The notes under the pieces were generated by a model. That model was not told the origin of the DNA. It saw nothing but the letters and a program-made list of their open reading frames with translations, and did not search any database. 64,000 nucleotides of DNA from positions 372,001 to 436,000 of the forward strand of contig JAUHZO010000001.1 in NCBI GenBank assembly GCA_030425925.1, read 5' to 3'. Source of the stretch: Alphaproteobacteria bacterium (GTDB taxonomy: Bacteria; Pseudomonadota; Alphaproteobacteria; Rhodobacterales; Rhodobacteraceae). Shown one piece after another: positions 6,172 to 17,100 of this stretch. Numbering within the stretch: position 1 is the stretch's first letter; each line of letters starts with the position of its first letter. The translations under genes were made by a program, and so were the position numbers.

Positions 6172-7776
6172 ATGACAATTCGTGCAGATCGACTCCGGAT
6201 CTTCGTTCTGGGGCAGTTTCGGGTCGAGACCGAGGGCGGGCAGGACCTGACGCCCAAGGGGGCCAAGAACCAGGCGCTGCTGGCGCTGTTGGCGCTCAGC
6301 CCGCACATGACACAGACACGGCGCTGGCTCGAAGACAAGCTGTGGAGCACCTTCGGCGCCGAACAGGCCAGCGCCAACCTGCGCCAGGCGCTCAGCAAGG
6401 TGCGCGCAGGTCTCAGGGCGGATGCCGACATCCTGACCGCAGACCGCAGTTCGGTCACGCTGGACAGCACACGGATCATTGTCGACCTGCACGACAAGGT
6501 GGTGCCGAAGGACAGCCGCAGCGAGTTGCTGCAGGGGATGGATGTCCGCGATCCGGAATTCGAGGAATGGCTGCGCGTCGAACGGGCGCAACTGCGCCAG
6601 CTGGTGGAAAGCTCCACTCCCGGCGAGGCGAAAGGGCTGCTGATCAATTGCCGCGCCGAAGACCCCACCGGGGATCTGAGCAGCACGCTGGGCGACATGC
6701 TGGCCAACAACATCGGCGAGAACATCGCCGAACAGGTGCGCGCCTGGCGGCAATCGCTGAACTCTACCGAGCCCGACAGCCTTGCCCCGCAAAGCGACCT
6801 GACGGTGCAGACCCACCTTGTGGCCACCGGCGCGGAATTCGCCGTGTTCGTCAAGGTGCTGCACCAGCCCAGCGCGCGCATCCTCTATTCCAAGCTGCTG
6901 AATGTCGGGCGGCTGGAAGAGGTGCTGACCACCAGCGAGCTTGTGGGCCGGACGATCTTCGAGGCCGCGGACAACGTGATCGGCAAGCTGCCTCTGGTGC
7001 TGGAAAACGCCCGCCCCGAGGCGCGGGCCACCGCGCTGTCACGGCTGGCGCTGTACCGGATGTTCAGCTTCGAGGCGGACGCCCTGCGCGAGGCGCGCGG
7101 ACTGATGAACCAGGCGTTCGAACACGATCCCAACGGCATTTACCTCGCATGGTCCAGCATGATCCGCATGGTGCAACTGATGGAAAGCAGCGCCTCGAAC
7201 CAGGCAGAGCTTCTGGAAGAGGCGGTCGAGTTGCAATACCGCGCCATGGACCTTGCCGCGGACAATCCACTGGTGCACGCCATCGTCAGCAAGGTGCGCA
7301 GCACGGCCTTTGGCGAGATCTCGGGCCCGCTGGATTCCGCCAAGACCGCCGTCGAACGCAACCCGGCCTCGGCCTATGCGTGGAAATCGCTGGCCGATGC
7401 CGAACTGCTTGCGGGCAATCTGGACAAGGCGTTTGCGGCCTCGCACCGGGCCTGCCGCCTGGCGCACAGCTCGCCCTTCCGGCATTGGTGGGATACCGGC
7501 CACTGCATCATCGCAATCGCCTGCAAACGGATGGACGAAGCCATCGACGCGGGCGAATCCGCCGCCCGTTCGGCCCCGCTGTCGCGCCCGGCCCTGCGGC
7601 ATCTGCTTGCGCTATACGCCCTGCAGGGACAGATGGACAAGGCGCAGGAAATCGCCCGCAAACTGGCCAAGATCGAACCGGGCTTTACGCTGGACCGCTT
7701 CGTGAACGACGAAAACTACCCCGTGCGCACCCTGCGCACGCAGGGCTTGCTGGAGCCCGTGCGCGCGCTTCTCTGA
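6172..7776 (+). CDS. SARP-like winged-helix regulator with TPR-type C-terminus
   Basis: The 534-residue protein begins with a roughly 100-residue domain (LRIFVLGQFRVE, then KGAKNQALLALLAL, then RRWLEDKLWS and ASANLRQALSKVR). These are hallmarks of the OmpR-like winged helix of SARP/BTAD regulators: GxxRV, KxxxLLALLA, R-x3-D-x-LW and A-x-N-LRQ-x-L-x-x-L/VR. The C-terminal half (about 290-530) is alpha-helical with repeated A/L patterns, such as FEHDPNGIYLAWSSM and AYAWKSLADAELLAGNLDKAFAA cut into 30-40 residue units, typical of tetratricopeptides. No receiver domain, membrane helix or nucleotide-binding loop was seen. I chose the ATG at 6172; an in-frame TTG lies at 6157. It is the likely local regulator of the neighbouring peptidase and haloperoxidase-like genes. 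Confidence 0.8.
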   Translation: MTIRADRLRIFVLGQFRVETEGGQDLTPKGAKNQALLALLALSPHMTQTRRWLEDKLWSTFGAEQASANLRQALSKVRAGLRADADILTADRSSVTLDSTRIIVDLHDKVVPKDSRSELLQGMDVRDPEFEEWLRVERAQLRQLVESSTPGEAKGLLINCRAEDPTGDLSSTLGDMLANNIGENIAEQVRAWRQSLNSTEPDSLAPQSDLTVQTHLVATGAEFAVFVKVLHQPSARILYSKLLNVGRLEEVLTTSELVGRTIFEAADNVIGKLPLVLENARPEARATALSRLALYRMFSFEADALREARGLMNQAFEHDPNGIYLAWSSMIRMVQLMESSASNQAELLEEAVELQYRAMDLAADNPLVHAIVSKVRSTAFGEISGPLDSAKTAVERNPASAYAWKSLADAELLAGNLDKAFAASHRACRLAHSSPFRHWWDTGHCIIAIACKRMDEAIDAGESAARSAPLSRPALRHLLALYALQGQMDKAQEIARKLAKIEPGFTLDRFVNDENYPVRTLRTQGLLEPVRALL

Positions 7777-8154
7777 CCCGCGTGCCGCAATGTCCGGCCG
7801 AACATGCCCGGGAAATCCGCCGCATTTTCCCCTTGTGGCACAGCTTTGCCGGAGACGCGCCACAATCCGGGCACGAAGCAAACGCAGGTTTACCCTGACG
7901 CGCGTTCCCCCACCGTACGGATACACGGATCGCTTGCGTGTGTTTTCCGCTTTTCCTTTTAATGTCAGTGAGTTGAAGCCTTTTCCGGCCAGGCTGGACG
8001 ACTTTGTCTGCCCACGGCACACCTGCCGCTGCGGCAGCGACACCTGATCAACACAAAGCCGCGATCTCTCCAAACTCACGCCCGAAGACAGGCTTACGCA
8101 CGTCCTTGCCATGTGTGCCCCGCACCATGCCCTTCCGACTGTAAAGGACGCAGA
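7777..8154. other. 378-bp gap before the giant RTX gene
   Basis: No gene is convincing here on either strand. The segment around 7950-7980 is the only AT-rich stretch and may hold the promoter of the RTX gene. I see no CCATCGTGA repeats and no clear -35/-10 pair. Confidence 0.5.
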
Positions 8155-11100
8155 ATGCCCAGCGCTTCCGAGCTTGTAATCAATACTTCCGCAACCGCGG
8201 AGGACATGTTTAACGAAATCTTCGGCGACGGTGTCTCGCTGGTCAACGGAACGGCGTCCTACAGCGGCGATGCGGTGCAGGCCGGGATCTACCAGGGCGG
8301 CATCGGCACGCTGCAGGGCATTTCGCCCACGGATACCGGCGTGATCCTGTCCACCGGCAACGTGGCGGACTTCACCAACACCTCGGGCCAGTCCAACGTC
8401 AACGCCGATACCGGCACGGACGTCGCCGGAGGCGTGGACGGCGATGCCGACATGAACTCGGTCGCCGGGCAGGCCACGTTCGATGCGGCCATTCTGGAGG
8501 CCGACTTCATCCCCGTCGGCGACACCATGACCATCCAGCTGGTGTTCAGCTCGGAAGAATACCTGGAATTCGTCAATGGCGGCGTGAACGATTCGCTCGG
8601 CCTGTTCGTGAACGGTGTGAAGGTCGACTTCGTGCTGGGCTCGGGCAACGTGTCGATCGACGAGATCACGAACACCAACAACGCGAACCTCTACCTCGAC
8701 AACCCCGCCGGCACCGACGCCTTCAACACCGAGATGGACGGGCTGACCACCGTCCTGACCTTCAAGGCCGATGTGAACCCGGGCGTGGTGAACTCGATCA
8801 AGATCGGCATCGCGGATGGCGGCGACGCGGTCTACGATTCGAACGTCCTGATCATGGCCAACAGCGTCCAGTCGGTCGCCATCGCCAATGATGACACGTT
8901 CCAGATCGCGCCGAACAGCACGGCCGTTTTCGATCCGCTGGCCAATGACGACGATGCGGTCGGCAACGGGCTGACGATCACCCAGATCAACGGCACCAAT
9001 CTGAGCGCGGGCCAGACGATCACCCTGGGCACGGGTGAACAGGTCACGCTGAACGCCGACAACACGCTGACGATCACCTCGGACGGCGACATCACCACCA
9101 GCGCCTTCACCTACACGGTCGACAACGGCGCAGGCACCACCGATATCGGGATCATCCAGCTGGAAACGCTGCTGAACCCGCCAGCCGACGGCGTCGTGGA
9201 AGGCACCGCGGGGGCGGACACGATCGACGGTGCCTATGTGGGCGACCCCGAAGGCGACCGGCAGGATTTCGGCGATGCGATCCTGCCCGGCACCTCCGGC
9301 GATGACGACAGCATCCTCGGCTTTGGCGGGGATGACAGCATCAATGCAGGGGCGGGTGACGACACCGTCGAAGGCGGATCGGGCAATGACACGATCGAGG
9401 GTCTTGCCGGCGACGATTCGCTTCTGGGCGGCACCGGCAACGACTCGCTGATCTCGGGCGGCGGTTTCGACACGCTGGATGGCGGGGCTGGCGACGACAC
9501 GCTGGTCAGCAACGGCGGTTTGGGCGACAACACCCTGTTGGGTGGCGATGGCGCGGACCTGTTCGAAGTCGGCATCGCCACCAACGACAGCGTCATCGGC
9601 GGCGAAGGCGGCACGGATGCCGACACCATCAGCTTTGTCGCCGCCAACGATGCCGCCAGTATCGTCTACACCGGCAACGAGGCGGGCGCTTGGGCCGATG
9701 ATGACGGCGATAGCGGGACCTTCTCGGAAATCGAGGCCTGGGACCTGTCGGAGGGCAATGACAGGCTGGACGGCTCGGCCGACAGCGCGGGTATCGTTGC
9801 CGACGGCAATGGGGGCGATGACACGCTCACCGGCGGCAGCGGCAGTGACACGCTGACCGGGGGCGACGGGCAGAACCAGCTTGTCGGCAACGATGGCGAC
9901 GACAGCCTTGTCGGCAATGCAACCGATCCGAGCAGCTTTACCATCATGGAAGGCGGCGCGGGGGCCGACACCATCGACGGGACGGCAGGCATCTGGGACA
10001 TCGCCAGCTATTACAACTCGACCGCGGGCGTGAACGTCAACCTTGACGATGCGCTGACCGAATCTGGTGGCCATGCACAGGGCGATACGGTCATTGGCGT
10101 CGAGCAGCTTGACGGTTCCAACCTCTACGACGACACGCTGAGCGGTGGCGCAGACGCCATCGTGATCAGTGGCTTCGGCGGCGATGACAACTTGTACGGC
10201 GGGTCCATCGACAACGTCATGTATGGTGGCGATGGTGCCGACTTCCTGTTCGGCAACAGCGGCAACGACACGCTGGATGGCGACAATGGCTTTGCCACCG
10301 GCGGAGCCGACACCATCATGGGCGGCTTTGGCGATGACGAAATCATCGGCGATGTCGGCGATGACGTTCTGGACGGCGGCGGCGGCCTGGACACGATCTT
10401 TGGCGGGGACGACTCCGACACGATCTGGGGCCAGGGCGGGGCCGACCAGATTTTTGGCGAAAACGACGCTGACCTGATCAACATCCAGAACAGCTTTGGC
10501 AATGACACCATCGTCGGCGGCGAAGGCGTGACATCGGGCACGGACAACGACACCATCGACTTCGGTGCCGTGACGAATGCCGGAATCCTGGTCTCGTATT
10601 CGGGAAATGAAGCCGGCACGGCCACCGACGGATCCGATACGATTTCCTTCTCCGAGATCGAATCCCTTGTGATGACCGATCAGGACGACACCGTGTCGGC
10701 CGGTTCGGATGGCTCGGGCCTGGACATCGACCTGGGCGGCGGCGATGACAGGGCGTCGGGCGGATCCGGCGATGACAGCCTGCAAGGGCAGGCCGGGGCG
10801 GACTCGATCTATGCCGGCGCGGGCAACGACACCGTTCTGGGCGGCACCGGCGATGACGAGCTTTGGGGCGAGGCAGGCGACGACCTTGTCGATGGCGGCG
10901 ACGGCTCTGACGACATCCAGGTGCGCGAGAACGAGGGCACCGATACCATCGTCGGCGGCGAGGGCGGCACGGACAACGACCGTCTGGTCCTGAACGAAAC
11001 CGGCGCGCAGGGGGCCACGGTCACCATGACCGGGACCGAGGCCGGCACCTACAGCTTTGACAGCGGCAACGGCGACGGGACCTTTACCCAGATCGAAGCT

Positions 11101-14100
11101 GTCCTGATGACCAACCAGGACGACACCTTCGACGGCGCGCTGGACACCACCGGCATGGGGGCCGCGGGTTTTGGCGGCGATGACAGCCTGCAGGGCGGCG
11201 TGGGCGACGACACGTTCCAGGGTGATGCCGGGTCCGACACGCTGGCCGGCGGCGCCGGCAGTGACCAGCTGTCGGGTGGCGACGATGCAGATACGTTCAT
11301 CGTTGCAGATGGTTTCGGCAGCGACGCCATCTATGGCGGCGAAGGCACGACCACCGGCAGCGATGCCGACACCGTCGACGCAAGCGCCGTCACGGCCCCG
11401 GTGACCGTCACCTTTACCGGTGACGAGGCCGGGACGCTGACCGATGGCAGCGACACCGCCACCTTTACAGAGATCGAAGTACTGGTCCTGACCGCTGGCG
11501 ACGATTCCGTCGACGCCACCGCGAGCAATGCGCCGGTCACAGTCGCGGCCGGGGCGGGCAACGATTCGCTCGACATGGGCGAAGGGGCCGACAGTGTCGC
11601 GGGCGAGGCCGGCGGCGACTACATCGCGGGCTGGGGCGGGGCCGACACGCTTTCGGGCGGCGCGGGGGACGATACGCTGGTGGGCGGGGCCGATGCCGAC
11701 AGCCTGGACGGCGGCGCGGATGCGGACAGCTTCCTGCTGTTTGACGGCTTTGGCGACGACACCATCGCGGGCGGCGAAACGGTCACCACCGGCTCTGACT
11801 ACGACACCATCGACCTGAGTGCCGTGACCTCGCCGCTCACGGTCACCTTCACCGGCGACGGGGCGGGCACGATCACCGATGGCGTGCACACGATCACCTT
11901 CTCGGAAATCGAGCGGCTGATCCTGTCCGACAGCGCCGACCTGGTCAACGCCGGGGCCGACAGCGCGGGGATCGAGATCATCGCGCTGGATGGCAACGAC
12001 ACCGTCAACGGTGGCTCGGGTGCCGATACCATCGACGCAGGGGATGGCCAGAACAGCGTCACCGGCGGGGATGGCAACGACTCCCTGATCGGCGGCAACG
12101 ATGCCGATACGCTGGTGGGTGGGGCCGGGAACGACAGCATCGAAGGTGGCGACGGCAACGACGCCCTGCTGGGCGGCCAGGGCGACGACACGCTGCTGGG
12201 CCAGGCCGATGCCGACCTGTTTGTCCTGACGACCGACAATTTCGGCACCGACTCCATCGTGGGCGGCGAAACCGTGACCACTGGCGCGGATCAGGACAGC
12301 ATCAACGCCTCGATGCTGACCACGGGCCTGGATGTCACCTTTTCCGGCAACGAGGCCGGCACCTTCACCAACGGCACCGGCTCGGCCACCTTCTCCGAGA
12401 TCGAGCAGTTCACGCTGACCAGCCAGGCCGACAGCGTCGACGCCACGGCCACAACGACCGGCATGACCCTCCAGACCGCGGCAGGGGACGATACCGTCGC
12501 AGGCGGGTCTGGCGATGACACCGTCGCGACCGGCGACGGGGATGACGTCATCCAGCTGTCCGACGGGTTCGGCAACGACGTCATCACCGGCGGCGAAGCG
12601 GGCGAAACGGCTGGCGACACGCTCGACCTGTCCGGTCTGACCACCGACACGACCATCGACTTGACCAGCGCCGATCCCGAGGCTGGCACGGTCACCAGCG
12701 GCGGCGACACCGCCACCTTCACGCAAATCGAAAACCTGCGCCTGGGCAGCGGGCGCGACACCCTGGTGCTGGCCGACGGCTCGGGTGCCGATACCGTTGA
12801 AGGCTTCGACCTGACCGACAGCGGCGATGGCTCGACCAACGACCAGCTGGACGTCACGGGCCTGACCGACGCGGGCGGCAACCCGGTCAACGTGCATGAT
12901 GTCACCGTCGGCGATGACGGATCGGGCAACGCGGTTCTGACCTTCCCGAACGGCGAAAGCCTGACGCTGCTGGGCGTTGCGCCGGCGGAGCTGGACAGCT
13001 ACGCGGCGCTGGCCTCCATCGGTATCCCCGAGCCGGACTATATCGTCACCGGCACCACATCGGGCGAGCTGATCGACGGAGCCTATGTCGGCGACATCCA
13101 TGGCGACAGGATCGACAGCCACGACGCCCTGGACCGGTCGGACGATGACAGCGTGCGGGCCGGGGACGGCGATGACACGGTCATGGCCGGCGAGGGCGAT
13201 GACAGCGTCGACGGCGGCGCGGGTGCGGATCTCCTTTACGGCGGCGCGGCGGGTTTTGCGGCGGGCACTTCGTTCACGTCGGATTTCAACGATCTGACCA
13301 GCGATCCGGGGGTGTCCACCTCGGGCGGCGTGACATCGGGCGGATCGTCGAACTTCCAGTTCGACGGGGCCTCTTATGTCGTGGCCGATCCCGATGCGGG
13401 CGGTGCGGATATCGGCGACATTGACACGGTCACCATCACCTTCACCTACGATATCGGCACAACCGAAACCCAGCCGGTCTCGTACAGCTTTGGCGATCCC
13501 GCCAGCCTTGCCGCCAACCCGTCCGACGGGCTGACGGACGGTGTCAGCGTACTGGTCGATCCCACAACGGACGAGGTCAGCATCTGGTGGAACGGGACCG
13601 AACTGTTCCGACAGGACACGGGCTATGACCCCGATGCGGCCAGCCCCGAAAACGCGACCCTGAGCATCGATGCCGCCGGGCTGATCACCTTCACGATCCC
13701 GGGCGCGCCCAACGGGCCGGACTTCACGGCGCAGATCCCGGGTGACGAATGGGCGGCAGCGGACACATCGGCGTTTGCCTTTGTCGGAGGCATGTCGCCA
13801 AGCCTCAGCAACGTCAACAACCGCATTTCGGACATCGAATTCTCGGGCATGACGGCCGGGACGGGCGACGACACGCTTTTGGGCGGGCTTGGCGATGACA
13901 CGCTCTATGGCCAGGACGGCAACGACTCGCTTGTCGGGGGCAACGACAACGACCTCGTCGATGGCGGCGACGGCGACGACTGGCTGACCGGCAATTCCGG
14001 CAACGATACCGTTCTGGGTGGCGCGGGGGCCGACAGCGTCTTTGGCGCCGAAGGCAACGATTCGATGGACGGGGGTGCCGGCGACGACAGCATGGAAGGT

Positions 14101-17100
14101 TGGCTTGGCGACGACACCATGCTGGGCGGCCTTGGCGACGACTATATCGACGGCGCGCAGGGCAACGACTCGCTCCAGGGCGGCGACGGCAATGACACGC
14201 TGCTCGGCGGCAGCGATCTGGGCAATGACACGCTGGACGGCGGCGCGGGCGATGACAGTCTCAGCGCGGGTGACGGCGATGACAGCCTGATCGGCGGCAC
14301 CGGGGCGGACAGCATGTTCGGCGGCGGCGGCGACGACACCTTTGTCATCGAGAACGGGTTCGGCAACGACACCATTCACGGCTGGAGCACCGGCGAAACC
14401 AATGGCGACCTGCTCGACCTGAGCGCGGTGACCACCGACAACACCGTCGACCTGACCAGCGCCGACCCCGAAGCCGGCACGGTCACCAGCGGTGCCGACA
14501 CGCTGGGCTTTGTCGAGATCGAGAACCTCCGCCTGAGCGCGGGCCGCGACACGCTGGTGCTGGCGGACGGCTCCGGATCGGACACCGTCGACGGTTTCGA
14601 CATGACGGATTCCGGCGATGGCTCGACCAACGACCAGCTGGATGTTTCGGGCCTGACCGACGCGGGCGGCTACCCGGTCAACACCGCGGACGTGACCGTC
14701 AGCGATGACGGATCGGGCAACGCTGTCCTGACCTTCCCCAATGGCGAGGCGATCACGCTGCTGGGCGTCGCCCCGGCGCAGCTGGCGACCACGGCACAGC
14801 TGGCCTCCATCGGCATTCCGCAATCGGGGGCGGTGGACGGCACCGCCGCGGACGATGTCATCGGTCTTGGCTACGCCGACGCGCAGGGCGACCTTGTCGA
14901 CGGGATCGACGGCGACGACGACACGATCTATGGCCATGGCGGCAATGACAGCATTGATGGCGGCCTGGGCGACGACACCATCCTGGGCGGTGCCGGCAAC
15001 GACACGATCCTTGGCGATGACGGCGACGATAGTGTCCTGGGCGGCGATGGCAGTGACGAAATCGCGGTCGAATTCACGCTGGACAACGACACCCTGGTCG
15101 GGGGCGAGACCGGCGAGACCGGGGTTGGCGACCTGCTCAACCTGTCGGGACTGGCCAGCGACCTGACGGTGACTTTGACCGCGCCGGAAACCGGCACGGT
15201 GACCGACGGAACGGCCACCACCGATTTCTCGGAATTCGAGGACATGATCCTCGGCTCCGGCAATGACAGCCTTGCCGGATCGTCGGGCGATGACCGGGTC
15301 TGGGCCTCGGACGGCGACGACACGCTGTCCGGCGGCGACGGCGACGACCTGCTGCAGGGCGCGGCGGGCAACGACTCGCTGCTGGGCGGCGCGGGCAACG
15401 ACACGCTGACCGGCTGGGCCGACAACGACACGCTGGACGGCGGGACGGGTGACGACGAGATCTTTGGCGGCGATGGCGATGACAGCATTCGCCTGTCCGA
15501 CGGGTTCGGCAACGACACCATCGCGGGCGGAGAGCTTGCAGAGGCGGGCGGCGATACGCTGGACCTGTCCGGCGTCACCCAGGACCTGACGCTTGATCTG
15601 AGCCTGGCCAACCCGGAAACCGGTTTTGTCGACAACGGCACCGATATTGCCGTGTTCTCGGAAATCGAGAACATCACCCTGGGCGGCGGGCGCGACACCA
15701 TCGTCCTGGCCGACGGTTCGGGCAGCGACACGGTGTCCGGCTTCGACATGGCCGACAGCGGCGATGGCTCGACCAACGACCAGCTGGATGTCTCGCGCCT
15801 GACCTCGGACGGCGTGACCCCGGTGACGTTCCAGGATGTCACCGTCGGCGATGACGGCTCGGGCAATGCCGTCCTGACCTTCCCGCTGGGCGAGACGATC
15901 ACCCTGCTGGGTGTCACACCCGCCCAGCTGGCCACCCCGGCGCAGCTGACCTCCATCGGCATCCCGGCCACGGATTACACCGTGGAGGGCACCGCCGCGG
16001 GCGACCTGATCACCGGCACCTATACCGGCGATCCCGATGGCGACAGGGTCGATGACAGCGACGCGCCGGATGGCAGCCAGGACGACCTGATCCATGGCTA
16101 TGGCGGGACGGATGTCATCCAGTCGGGCGATGGCGACGACACCGTGTTCGGCGGGGCCGATGCCGACACGATCACCGCGGATGACGGCAATGACTCGGTC
16201 GATGGCGGCGACGGCGATGACCAGCTTTATGGCGGCCTTGGCGACGATACGCTGCTGGGCCAGGCGGGGGATGACAGTCTCTTTGCCTCGACCGGGGCCG
16301 ACAGCCTCGATGGCGGCGCGGGCGACGACACCATCCGCCTGACCGAGAACGACACCGCACAAGGCGGCGATGGCGACGACCTGTTCGCCGTGGATGCGCT
16401 GGTGCTGGACGGCTCGCCCATCGACGTCACCGGCGGCGAAGGGGCCGAGACAACCGGCGACACGCTGTCGTCGGGAACCTACAACAGCGACGTCGTTGTC
16501 GATCTGACCGCGGGCGGCACGGCTGGCGATCCCGAAAGCGGGACGATGCAGCTGGGTGCCACGACGCTGGATTTTGCCGAGATCGAGGTGGTGCAGACCG
16601 GCGCGGGCGACGACACCGTCACCGGCTCGGACGGGTCCGACCATGTGCTGACCGGCGACGGGGCGGACACCATCCACGGCGGCGCGGGCGATGACACCTT
16701 CGATGCCGGCGACGGCAACGACACGGTGCGCGCCGATGAAGGCGACGACTCGGTCCTTGGCGGTGGCGGCGATGACGCGCTGTACGGGTTCGAAGGCTCC
16801 GACACCATCGACGGCGGGCTGGGCGACGACCTGATCAATACCCGGACCTCGCCGGGCACCGGGCGGCCCGACACCCCCTATGTCGATCCCGGCAATCCCG
16901 GGATCAGCTACAGCGCCGACGCGGACCCGAACAACGACCGCGACCTTGCCCTGGGCGGGGCGGGCAATGACACGATCCTGACCGGCGACGACGACGATAC
17001 GGTCTCGGGCGGGACCGGGGCGGACTCGGTCGATGCGGGCTTTGACGATGACAGCGTCACCGGCGATGCCGGGGCGGACACGCTGGAGGGCAATGAAGGC

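Noticed and set aside
4766-6175. A long plus-strand frame through the PAP2-like gene and its repeat
   Set aside because: It reads the GNQ repeat as LVPL/LIAL repeats and has no ribosome binding site or known domain. The minus-strand frame has a complete active site.
8076-8098. TCACG and TTACG before the RTX gene as regulator sites
   Set aside because: They are 18 bp apart, which does not fit the 11-bp phasing.
7612-16677. A 3021-codon open frame on the minus strand opposite the giant RTX gene
   Set aside because: The strong codon bias and repeats of the RTX gene (GGC-GAC-type codons) remove stop codons on the other strand. Its translation is low-complexity and has no domain, so it is a shadow.
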